A stretch of DNA of 15,752 bases from an uncultured Bacteroidota bacterium. GTDB taxonomy: Bacteria; Bacteroidota; Bacteroidia; Chitinophagales; Saprospiraceae. Both the position numbers and the translations under genes were made by a program. The notes under the pieces are model-generated. The model worked only from the letters and a program-made list of their open reading frames with translations, had not been told where the DNA came from and searched no databases. Positions 1 through 6,382 of the stretch are shown in pieces. Where the stretch lies: contig CALGAA010000265.1 in the NCBI GenBank assembly GCA_937952445.1, positions 1 through 15,752 of the forward strand, given 5' to 3'. The first letter of the stretch is position 1; each line of letters starts with the position of its first letter.

Positions 1-114
1 GGCACACTTGAAGATCCGGAAGTCAGAAAATTAGCTGATGAAATCATTAAAGCACCAGAAAAGGAAATCACCGAAATGAAAGCGCTGATCGCCAAATTGA
101 AATCCAAACCCTGA
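1..114 (+). CDS. DUF305 domain protein, C-terminal fragment
   Basis: The window opens inside an open frame that runs from base 1 to a TGA at 112-114 and gives 37 residues. The stretch DPEVRKLADEIIKAPEKEI followed by TEMKALIAKLK closely resembles the last helix of DUF305 proteins, which are ferritin-like helical bundles, usually exported, with paired His or Met residues that may bind metal. The helix normally reads AQEKEI; here a Pro replaces the Gln. The catalytic or metal-binding part lies outside the window, so only the family can be named. It is convergent with the cytochrome gene 54 bp away. Confidence 0.7.
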   Translation, partial: GTLEDPEVRKLADEIIKAPEKEITEMKALIAKLKSKP

Positions 115-120
115 TGGGTT

Positions 121-139
121 TTGGGTCAGAAAGACCCGG
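121..139. terminator. weak hairpin between convergent genes
   Basis: GGGTC (123-127), loop AGAAA, GACCC (133-137) form a 5-bp stem, which two outer U-G pairs can extend. It sits between the DUF305 stop and the cytochrome stop, where a bidirectional terminator would be expected. No T-tract follows on either strand, so this is only a weak candidate. Confidence 0.25.
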
Positions 140-168
140 GCATCTTCCCACCTCGTGCGATTAAAAGG

Positions 169-627
169 TTACCGCTCCAATTCACTGTAGTTAACGGGAA
201 CCGAAATGCGATATACCGGCCTGGCATGTCCATTGTGACAGGTGTTGCAATTAACCGGATATTCCTGATAAAGATAATTATCCTTAAAGTCCCCATCCAC
301 ATCAAAATATGTTTCGTTTATTTCAGCAGTCATCCGCATCATATAACGGGTGATATTCTTATTGGGGTGATCATCTGATTTAAAATCAAGCTTCGAAGGG
401 TCTTTCTCCGACTTCGCATGACAATCGTTGCATCCCATTCCCAGGGCTACTTCAAAGCTTTGCATGATCGCGCCAAGTTCATCATCGCTGATATCATGGG
501 GTAATACTTCCAGGTTTCGCTCATTGTCCTGGGGTTGTTGGACGGGATGGAATGCGGAGGCTGCCAGGATGACCGTAGCAAAAATCACTATGGCTCCAAA
601 ATTCCTCTTAAACGATCGGGTTTTCAT
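169..627 (-). CDS. Di-heme c-type cytochrome, PSRC-like family
   Basis: A 152-residue exported cytochrome. Residues 1-25 form a basic start and hydrophobic segment ending in ASA, a likely signal peptidase I site. There are two heme-attachment motifs: CNDCH at 66-70 and CNTCH at 127-131. Each is preceded by a Met-bearing helix (M55 in the segment AIMQSFEVALG; M96, M97 or M99 in RYMMRM). This Met-helix then CxxCH order is the repeat unit of the photosynthetic reaction center cytochrome c subunit family, whose classic members carry four hemes; this one has two. Non-photosynthetic Bacteroidota carry such short members, probably for periplasmic electron transfer. The frame stays open up to 711, but the Met at 627 starts a proper signal peptide, and a promoter -7 match at 690-697 lies upstream of it, so 627 is preferred. 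Electron partners are unknown. Confidence 0.85.
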   Translation of the reverse strand: MKTRSFKRNFGAIVIFATVILAASAFHPVQQPQDNERNLEVLPHDISDDELGAIMQSFEVALGMGCNDCHAKSEKDPSKLDFKSDDHPNKNITRYMMRMTAEINETYFDVDGDFKDNYLYQEYPVNCNTCHNGHARPVYRISVPVNYSELER

Positions 628-689
628 ACGTATGGGTTTTTGACATTTGAAATTATTTCGTAAAATATAAAAATTATTCCTAATAATAC

Positions 690-697
690 CAAAGATA
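690..697 (-). promoter_or_regulatory. Candidate -7 element for the cytochrome gene
   Basis: Read on the minus strand this is TATCTTTG, an exact match to the Bacteroidota housekeeping -7 consensus TAnnTTTG. It lies about 63 bp before the chosen start at 627. No good -33 TTG is seen at the expected distance, so the call rests on the -7 element and its position. Confidence 0.5.
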
Positions 698-868
698 TTG
701 TGGAAGCGCACCGTATTCCCGATTAGAGATTTCTCTACTCCGTTTTGTGTTGTCCGGAAAGTGAATCGTCAAATATTGGCTTTATCTTCGGGATTCGGAA
801 TCAGGAGGCTGGGACTGAAGAGAAAATTATTGAAGGCCGGGATGCATAACAAGCCTTAAAAAGATAAG

Positions 869-1210
869 ATGAAGATTAATTACAACAATAAAATGTTTAG
901 AGCCGTACAGAATTCCGCAAATGGCGAAACCTCGTTTGATACCATTTTCAGATATAAGCAGGATGGAAATATATTGACAGCCGAATACGAAGGAGGGATG
1001 ATCATTCGGGGCCATTTGATTGGATTAGTGGATCAAAATGGCCAAATAGAAATGCGCTATCATCAGGTCAATGCCAGGGGCGAATTGATGACCGGTATTT
1101 GCGTTTCCGTTCCTGAAATCATGGAGAATGGTAAAATTCGGCTGCACGAATCCTGGGAATGGACTTCACCTCTGCGGTCAAAAGGTCAATCGATGTTGGA
1201 AGAAATTTGA
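869..1210 (+). CDS. Conserved beta-rich protein of unknown function
   Basis: A 113-residue cytosolic-looking protein with no signal peptide and no membrane segment. It is made of alternating short strands and turns (for example GHLIGLVDQNGQIEMRYHQ, then a GKIRLHESWEWTS stretch near the end), which suggests a small antiparallel beta-barrel or lipocalin-like fold. From memory, close relatives in Bacteroidota are often labelled n-acetylglutamate synthase. Nothing here supports that: there is no GNAT acetyl-CoA motif (no Q/RxxGxG/A) and the protein is far too small for an ArgA-type enzyme. The start at 869 fits the conserved beginning MKINYNNKMFR. It is followed by 120 bp and then the glycosylase-like gene on the same strand; co-transcription is possible but not shown. 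The function is unknown. Confidence 0.75.
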   Translation: MKINYNNKMFRAVQNSANGETSFDTIFRYKQDGNILTAEYEGGMIIRGHLIGLVDQNGQIEMRYHQVNARGELMTGICVSVPEIMENGKIRLHESWEWTSPLRSKGQSMLEEI

Positions 1211-1330
1211 TCATTTTCAGCTCATGATGCCAAAGGATGGAAAGAACGATGATTAACCATACCCTGAAAAGGCGGGTGGACTCGTCATATGATCAGAACA
1301 TAAAATATTTAACCTGTTATCATAAACGAT

Positions 1331-1762
1331 ATGAGATTGTGGTCACTACATCCCCAATATCTGGACGCTAAAGGCCTCGTTGCCTTGTGGCGCGAAGCCT
1401 TGCTCGCCAAGAACGTTTTGGAGGGCAAAACCACGGGGTATCGGTCACATCCTCAGCTCCATCGATTCCGTCGATCAGTCCTACCCATCGATGGGATCAA
1501 TCAATATTTGTCTGAGGTGTACCAGGAATCCCTGATACGGGGATACAAATTCGATCGGGAAAAAATCGATTGGAATTTTACGACTACCATGCTGCCGGTG
1601 ACTTCAGGACAAATGCAATATGAAAGGGAGCATTTGTTGAAGAAACTAAAGATGCGTGATTCACAGCGGTATATGGATTTCCTGGACACTATTGAGCTTA
1701 AGCCTCATCCCATGTTTTACATCGTGGAAGGGGAGGTGGAGGTGTGGGAAATGATCCGTTGA
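1331..1762 (+). CDS. Pyrimidine dimer DNA glycosylase/endonuclease V family protein
   Basis: A 143-residue protein of the Pyr_excise family (type: T4 endonuclease V, DenV, 138 residues), which removes UV-induced cyclobutane pyrimidine dimers by base excision and then cleaves the abasic site. It begins MRLWSLHPQYLDAKGLVAL and continues WREALL. The R21-E22 pair aligns by position with R22-E23 of T4 DenV, where Glu23 is catalytic. Further family-like landmarks are GYRSHPQLHRFR (about 37-48) and RGYKFD (about 70-75). The length is normal for the family. T4 DenV uses the alpha-amine of Thr2 after removal of Met; here residue 2 is Arg, after which Met is normally retained, so the chemistry may differ. 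It has no signal peptide and would act on DNA in the cytosol. The gene is convergent with the dehydrogenase gene 80 bp downstream. Confidence 0.8.
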   Translation: MRLWSLHPQYLDAKGLVALWREALLAKNVLEGKTTGYRSHPQLHRFRRSVLPIDGINQYLSEVYQESLIRGYKFDREKIDWNFTTTMLPVTSGQMQYEREHLLKKLKMRDSQRYMDFLDTIELKPHPMFYIVEGEVEVWEMIR

Positions 1763-1842
1763 TCCTGTTAACTCCTCTTTGATGTGAGAACCTGGCCCGG
1801 AATATGCCTAAATGTATATGCCCTTGAGAAATTTATATGACT

Positions 1843-2637
1843 TCAGGTCACTTCGGAGTTTGCCAGTATTTTACGGAATATTCCCGGTACAAATCGTTTT
1901 AAATAAACCCCCAGGATCTCGTATTTGCCGATGTTGACTTCCTTTTTCTTTTTTCGGATTGCGCGCAAAACCCTGGAACTGAACACTTCCGGTGATAATC
2001 CGTGGGCTTGCTTATCATCCATCGTATTTTGAGGTTCTCCATCAGCCGTTAGTGCATTTCGGGAAATATTGGTGCGAATAAAGCCGGGGCAAACTAGCGT
2101 GACGTCGATGTTGTCGTCCTCCACCTCAAACCGAAGGGAATCAAAATATCCGTGGAGCGCGTGCTTGCTCGCCGAATAGGTGGAGCGCTTCGGGCTTCCA
2201 AATTTACCGACGATGCTCGAAATCGCTACTATGTGCCCGGATTTTCGCCGAATCATGGAGGGAAGGACCAGTCGGGTCAATTCAATCGTGCCGAAAAAAT
2301 TGATTTCAAATAGTTTACGGGTTACCTCGGGAACCGTTTCCACCGCAGTCGCTCGCTGGCTGATACCTCCATTGTTGATCAGGATGTCGATATGAGGGGC
2401 CAGCGTCAATGCTGCTTGCACGATTTTGGCCAGTTCCTCGTTTTTGGCCAGATCCAGGGGCAAAACGTGTTTTTGGCCGTTCCCTCCACACTTCTTCGCT
2501 ACTTCGTGGAGCTTCTCTTCATTTCGTGCGGACAGGATTAAATGGGCATTTTCCTTCGCCAGGGCCAGCGCCATTGCTTCACCCAATCCTGCGGACGCTC
2601 CGGTAATCCAAATCCACTTATTCGCAAAACTGCTCAT
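1843..2637 (-). CDS. DHRS7-like short-chain dehydrogenase/reductase
   Basis: A 264-residue classical SDR with a Rossmann fold and an expected NAD(P)H-dependent alcohol/ketone oxidoreductase activity. TGASAGLG at 12-19 is the nucleotide loop, R38 in SAR may favour NADP, NNGG at 88-91 replaces the usual NNAG, N113 is the structural Asn, and S141-Y154-K158 (YSASK) form the catalytic set. The combination of NNGGISQR, GKFGSPKRSTYSASKHAL and the following LHGYFDSLR is typical of the DHRS7/DHRS7B-like subgroup, whose bacterial substrates are unknown. A basic C-terminal tail (KKKKEV and LKRFVPGIFRKIL) could touch a membrane. Its ATG overlaps the TGA of the VOC gene (ATGA, 2634-2637), so the two are translationally coupled and probably serve one pathway. 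Confidence 0.9.
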   Translation of the reverse strand: MSSFANKWIWITGASAGLGEAMALALAKENAHLILSARNEEKLHEVAKKCGGNGQKHVLPLDLAKNEELAKIVQAALTLAPHIDILINNGGISQRATAVETVPEVTRKLFEINFFGTIELTRLVLPSMIRRKSGHIVAISSIVGKFGSPKRSTYSASKHALHGYFDSLRFEVEDDNIDVTLVCPGFIRTNISRNALTADGEPQNTMDDKQAHGLSPEVFSSRVLRAIRKKKKEVNIGKYEILGVYLKRFVPGIFRKILANSEVT

Positions 2638-3698
2638 GCGTTTTTGACTCTGTTAAACGATAAAGCCCTTAGCATGTATTTGGGAAGTTTTTTGGTTCTG
2701 TTCCGTTTGAGCAAATTGAGGTACCAGCGAAGTTTTTTGAGAATGGGAATTTTGTGAGTTTCCACAAACTCGATCAGGGTGCCATCGGGGTCTTCGATGT
2801 AACTAAAATGACCTGCTGCTTCGCCCATGTCAAACTGGTTGCTGCTATCCACGGTAAACGGAGATCCGTATGCCTTGCATTTTTCACGCATTTCTTCCAT
2901 TCCCACTATGTCAAAACACAGGTGGATATAGCCCAGATCACCCCAGTAGCGATTTTCGAATATTTTTCGAGGTTTCCGATCCAACGTCTGAACCAATTCA
3001 ATCACCGAATCACCAAGCAATCCTGAGAAAGGTCCCGTTACGGGCTTGCTGTGTCCGAGCAGGACCCGGCGCATTTTTTGTCCGGTATGATCAAATTTTT
3101 CCATGTCTTGATGGCGTCCGGTTTCGTCGTAGATAACGGTATCGTACCCCAGGATTTCTTTATAAAAAGGAATGGATGCTTCCATATCGCTCACCCCGAT
3201 GGTTACTCCACCTACACCCCCGTTGGGTTGACGGATTTTGTTGAACCAATGATTTTGATCGACGACCTCAAACGCATTACCATACGGATCTTCAAAGTAA
3301 AAATGGTCTTTTCCTTGCGGATCTTTCGTAAGGTTGGAAAGCATTCGGACACCGGCTGTTTTGAGCGTGTTGTATACGCTGTCCACATCAAACGATTTTA
3401 TTTTAATGGCGTTGATGCCCAGGTCACCTGGCAGGATTTCAAAATCTGTACCGACTGGGGTGCGGCCAACGTATTGCCATATTTCAAATCCCCCTCCACC
3501 GTTGAGGTTGAGCGCCAGGATGGCATGTCGTTTGCGGGGTTTCCCGCCCGTATAAGGGAGCATCAATTTGGCTTCAGCTTCCTCTTCAAAAATGGGTACA
3601 TCCACCTGTAGGTGTTCCCGGTACCATTCCCAGGCCTCGTGCACATTGGTCACCCCTATACCGACTTGCTGGATTCCACTAATAAATGGTTTCTTCAT
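2634..3698 (-). CDS. Two-domain VOC (glyoxalase-fold) family protein
   Basis: A 354-residue protein with two vicinal-oxygen-chelate domains at about 8-148 and 162-313. Each ends in a family-typical DP-G-x-x-(F/I)E signature: EDPYGNAFEVV near 136-146 and EDPDGTLIEFVE near 302-313. VOC proteins use paired beta-alpha-beta-beta-beta units to hold a divalent metal that polarises vicinal oxygens (glyoxalase I, extradiol dioxygenases, epimerases). In the second domain E234, H259 and E310 are plausible ligands; the first domain offers E72 and E144. The set is incomplete compared with classic enzymes, so the metal and reaction cannot be named. A basic amphipathic tail (315-354) follows. It is the first gene of a two-gene unit with the SDR, with a promoter match about 115 bp upstream. 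Confidence 0.85.
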   Translation of the reverse strand: MKKPFISGIQQVGIGVTNVHEAWEWYREHLQVDVPIFEEEAEAKLMLPYTGGKPRKRHAILALNLNGGGGFEIWQYVGRTPVGTDFEILPGDLGINAIKIKSFDVDSVYNTLKTAGVRMLSNLTKDPQGKDHFYFEDPYGNAFEVVDQNHWFNKIRQPNGGVGGVTIGVSDMEASIPFYKEILGYDTVIYDETGRHQDMEKFDHTGQKMRRVLLGHSKPVTGPFSGLLGDSVIELVQTLDRKPRKIFENRYWGDLGYIHLCFDIVGMEEMREKCKAYGSPFTVDSSNQFDMGEAAGHFSYIEDPDGTLIEFVETHKIPILKKLRWYLNLLKRNRTKKLPKYMLRALSFNRVKNA

Positions 3699-3813
3699 TT
3701 ATAAGTTGTTGATTGATAAAACATCGTTCAATTCCTCTTATGCACTGAGGCTTAGAGAAATGAAAGTGATGAAAAACTGGGTTTAAAAAAATGTTATTTC
3801 TATCTGCGGAAGG

Positions 3814-3821
3814 CAAAGATA
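3814..3821 (-). promoter_or_regulatory. Candidate -7 element for the VOC-SDR operon
   Basis: The minus-strand reading TATCTTTG matches TAnnTTTG exactly. It lies 116 bp before the VOC start at 3698, which would leave a leader of about 110 bases. A matching -33 TTG is not evident. The same octamer is found upstream of the cytochrome gene. Confidence 0.45.
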
Positions 3822-3931
3822 CAAATATTTATCACACATGGGAATCCCGGCCCATCCGGACTGTTATTCACAGACCTCCAGAATGGGGTCGGGCTATCAG
3901 CCATGTGCTGCCAGCATAGTAAGGGCAAATA

Positions 3932-3957
3932 GGGTCCCTGCGTTGCGACCCGTTTTT
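3932..3957 (+). terminator. Orphan plus-strand terminator-like hairpin
   Basis: GGGTC (3932-3936), a 10-base loop and GACCC (3947-3951) are followed by G and six T (3953-3958). This has the shape of an intrinsic terminator for plus-strand transcription, but both flanking genes are on the minus strand. Read on the minus strand, the tract after the hairpin is only TATTT, a poor end for the cupin transcript. Confidence 0.35.
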
Positions 3958-4067
3958 TCTCAACCAGGTTGTATTTTCACATCTCTGGAATGCTGCCCTT
4001 CACGAGTTGACATCAATCCATACGCCCGTCCTCCGTGGAGTCCTTTAGATGAAACCGAAATCGTGCT

Positions 4068-4916
4068 TCAGACCAGGACTTTTTCTGCTCGTTTGTAGGC
4101 GATTTTTTCTTTAAGATGTTTCCATCGCTCCCCCATCAATCTGTTCATCCCCTTATCCACGATAAAGTGTCTGGAAATATTCATCAGCCCCTTTGCGCGG
4201 GTCGCCAGGGAAGCATTTGCACGCAGACTTAGGGAATAACCTCCCACGACGTAATGCATAAAATGCCAGCATCCCATCGGCATGAATAAGGTTTCTCCAT
4301 GCTCCAAAATGGTTCGGTAACCTTCGGCATGCCGAAGCGCCGGAAATTTGTCGTAATCCGGATTGAGTACATCGACATGACTTTGGACGGTGAATGGATG
4401 GTTGTACAGAAACACTTTTTGATTTTCGTCAAAAAGAATGCATTCTTTCTTGGTCATGAAATGGGTGTGAAAGACGCAAGAATAATCGATATCGTAATGG
4501 AGGGCTACTTTGGAACCGGCACCTCCGAAGAACATATACTTGTATTTTTCCAAAAATCCATCCATGATGGTGGGCATGCTGAAGTCATCGACCATGGCCG
4601 GGGCATGCTCAAAAATATTATACAGAAACATGCGAAGATCTGTGGGTTCATTTTGGATGATGTCCAGATAATCCCCTAATTTCATCGTGGTGGTGGGAGT
4701 CATATACCCTTTGCCCGCTTTGTGGTAATCCTTACCGTACAGGGGTACATTCAAATGCCCGTATTCGGATTTGAGGAAGTCCCAGGTCCATTTTTCAGTC
4801 GCCGGCCAGTCTGCTGCCAAATCCGTGAAGACTACAGGAGTTTTGGTCTTGAGGTAGCGTTCCTGAAATTCCTCCGGACTGATACCGCTTACTCTTTCGA
4901 TGGGTTTTAAATTCAT
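4068..4916 (-). CDS. Cupin-like (JmjC/cupin_8) Fe(II)/2-oxoglutarate oxygenase
   Basis: A 282-residue protein matching the cupin_8 family, the bacterial relatives of FIH-type JmjC hydroxylases. These use Fe(II) and 2-oxoglutarate to hydroxylate proteins or small molecules. The N-terminal part has the family pattern FQERYLKTKTPVVFTDLAADWPA, then WTWDFLK (residues 17-49). The iron triad is visible as H140-x-D142 in the ALHYDIDY segment and the distal H218 in the FMPMGCWHFM segment. K157 in the strand after HYD is a candidate 2-oxoglutarate ligand. The residues needed for activity are therefore present. It is cytosolic, with no signal peptide. It is divergent from the AMP nucleosidase gene and is probably a single-gene unit. 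The substrate cannot be inferred from the neighbours. Confidence 0.87.
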   Translation of the reverse strand: MNLKPIERVSGISPEEFQERYLKTKTPVVFTDLAADWPATEKWTWDFLKSEYGHLNVPLYGKDYHKAGKGYMTPTTTMKLGDYLDIIQNEPTDLRMFLYNIFEHAPAMVDDFSMPTIMDGFLEKYKYMFFGGAGSKVALHYDIDYSCVFHTHFMTKKECILFDENQKVFLYNHPFTVQSHVDVLNPDYDKFPALRHAEGYRTILEHGETLFMPMGCWHFMHYVVGGYSLSLRANASLATRAKGLMNISRHFIVDKGMNRLMGERWKHLKEKIAYKRAEKVLV

Positions 4917-5081
4917 AGCTGTTCGTTAATTTGAAAAAAAATTACATCAACTTCAATTCCCACCCGGCCGATTTTAACTACCTATGATTCAATCGGCAGG
5001 GGTGATATCGTTTGTATAACCAAAATGAGTAGCACAAAATTACAAAATTTTGATTACTTTGATCGATATAATTTTTTTCCT

Positions 5082-5855
5082 ATGAAAACCAAGAAGGAAA
5101 TTGTCACGGATTGGTTGCCGCGGTATACAGGCACCCTGCCTGAAGAATACGGTAAGTATATTTTACTCACCAATTTCTCGTTGTACCTGGAGCTTTTTGC
5201 CTTGTGGTTCAAATGTGAAATCCGCGGAATCGGGCGGGCGATGCCATCGGCAACCCACGGGGATATCACGATCGTCAATTTTGGGATGGGGAGTCCAAAT
5301 GCAGGGACGATCATCGATTTGCTGAGCATTGTGCAACCCAAAGCAGTTCTTTTTCTGGGGAAATGCGGGGGCCTAAAAACGCATACGAACCAGGTCGGAG
5401 ATCTCATTTTGCCGATCGCAGCCATACGGGGGGAGGGAACTTCCGACGATTATCTTCCGCCGGAGGTGCCTGCGCTACCTGCTTTTGCACTCCAAAAGGC
5501 CATTTCGACGACGATCAGAGATTATGGGCAGGATTACTGGACCGGGACGGTATATACCACGAATAAACGCGTGTGGGAACATCGGGAGGATTTCAAGGAC
5601 TATTTGCGCGTACTCCGTGTGATGGCGATCGATATGGAAACGGCTACCATTTTCACCGCAGCATTTAAGAATCAAATGCCGGCCGGCGCGTTGTTGTTGG
5701 TATCGGATATTCCTATGTTGCCCGAGGGCGTCAAAACCGAAGAAAGTGATCAGCTCGTTACCGATACCTTCGTGGAGCTCCATTTGTCCATCGGAATCGA
5801 TAGTTTAAAACAGTTGATCAATCACTCCCTGACAGTCAAGCATTTGAAGTTTTAA
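5082..5855 (+). CDS. amn: AMP nucleosidase, short form
   Basis: This enzyme hydrolyses AMP to adenine and ribose 5-phosphate (EC 3.2.2.4), affecting adenylate pools and purine salvage. The 257-residue product has a single nucleoside phosphorylase-type domain: GMGSPN at 68-73 (phosphate loop), FLGKCGGLK at 91-99, the conserved RGEGTSDDYLPPEVPALP near 116-133, IDMETATI at 183-190 with E186 for the ribose hydroxyls, and VSD at 207-209 with D209 as the likely acid on the base. It lacks the long N-terminal AMN_N domain of E. coli Amn, as is usual in Bacteroidota. The frame extends upstream to an ATG at 5025, adding 19 residues unlike the family; the Met at 5082 begins the conserved MKTKKEIVTDWLPRYTG and is preferred. 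The divergent cupin gene starts just upstream. Confidence 0.92.
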   Translation: MKTKKEIVTDWLPRYTGTLPEEYGKYILLTNFSLYLELFALWFKCEIRGIGRAMPSATHGDITIVNFGMGSPNAGTIIDLLSIVQPKAVLFLGKCGGLKTHTNQVGDLILPIAAIRGEGTSDDYLPPEVPALPAFALQKAISTTIRDYGQDYWTGTVYTTNKRVWEHREDFKDYLRVLRVMAIDMETATIFTAAFKNQMPAGALLLVSDIPMLPEGVKTEESDQLVTDTFVELHLSIGIDSLKQLINHSLTVKHLKF

Positions 5856-5985
5856 TGTAGGGCTCTCCGGATCAAGCCCGGGTTGAAGGAACGTGGTCTG
5901 ACGTGCCGGGGCTGGATCAAAGGTGGGTCTGAAATGTAGTTACATCTCCGTAGAATCGAATTGTAAGCCGAACTTCTGATTTGAG

Positions 5986-6031
5986 AAAAAAAAGACCGGT
6001 TCGCAAAATCCCCCTATGTAAGAACCGGTCT
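5986..6031 (-). terminator. Strong minus-strand terminator with no annotated gene
   Basis: The arms 5993-6002 and 6022-6031 are perfect 10-bp inverted repeats (AGACCGGTTC / GAACCGGTCT) around a 19-base loop. On the minus strand the hairpin is followed directly by eight T (5993-5986), the classic intrinsic terminator shape. On the plus strand no T-tract follows. Both flanking genes (amn, htpG) are on the plus strand, so it would end an unknown minus-strand transcript that starts somewhere between 6032 and htpG. Confidence 0.6.
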
Positions 6032-6055
6032 AGACCATGAGTAAAGTAATCGCAT
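6014..6055 (-). other. Possible 13-codon leader ORF entering the hairpin
   Basis: On the minus strand an ATG at 6055-6053 opens MRLLYSWSRPVLT and stops at TAG (6016-6014), inside the loop of the terminator hairpin. A stop located there would let a ribosome melt the upstream arm, as in transcription attenuation. There is no strong ribosome binding site, and no downstream gene on that strand for an attenuator to control, so translation is speculative. Confidence 0.2.
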
Positions 6056-6316
6056 AACAACTGAAGAAGATAACTACAAATTGAGAATACGATCGTTTAC
6101 AGGGTTATAACTACATATTATCGCGTTTTATTTTATGATGGCAAAAATTATTTAAACAAAATGAAGATTTCTGGGAATCAGGCAGAATCTATCATTGTGG
6201 CCCCTGCTTTTATTGAATTTTCATGGCTCCACGATAAGCAAACCGATCAAGCATGTGGATTGGATATCACTCAATAGCCCCGATCACTTACTTCTCCTTT
6301 TTCACCCGATTGCCAT

Positions 6317-6350
6317 TTTGTCAGGAAATGGTGGGATGGCATATAATTTG
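6317..6350 (+). promoter_or_regulatory. Candidate htpG promoter
   Basis: TTTG (6317-6320) and TATAATTTG (6342-6350) are 21 bp apart. This resembles the Bacteroidota TTTG-N19-TAnnTTTG promoter with one extra base in the -7 box. It would place the start of transcription near 6356, about 27 bases before the htpG ATG. No CIRCE-type inverted repeat is seen. Confidence 0.4.
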
Positions 6351-6382
6351 AACCTGATCAGGAAACTTAAAATATTGGAACT

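Larger units (their letters stand above)
3699..4067. other. Gene-free stretch between the VOC and cupin genes
   Basis: These 369 bp hold the VOC promoter candidate and, at 3932-3957, a hairpin followed by a T-run. A plus-strand open frame (3838-4098) is rich in Cys, Pro and Arg, runs into the cupin gene on the opposite strand, and resembles no protein I know. I see no supportable gene. Confidence 0.6.
5856..6382. other. Gene-free stretch between amn and htpG
   Basis: This 527-bp stretch contains a long-armed hairpin with an adjoining A-run (5986-6031), two direct copies of ATAACTACA (6070-6078 and 6107-6115), and a promoter-like sequence before htpG. The open frame at 6195-6386 encodes a Leu/Pro/His-rich peptide with no family look and overlaps the htpG start, so it is not called a gene. 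Confidence 0.6.

Noticed and set aside
3838..4098. Plus-strand 86-codon frame between the VOC and cupin genes
   Set aside because: Its Cys/Pro/Arg-rich composition matches no family, it contains a terminator-like hairpin, and it overlaps the end of the well-supported cupin gene on the other strand.
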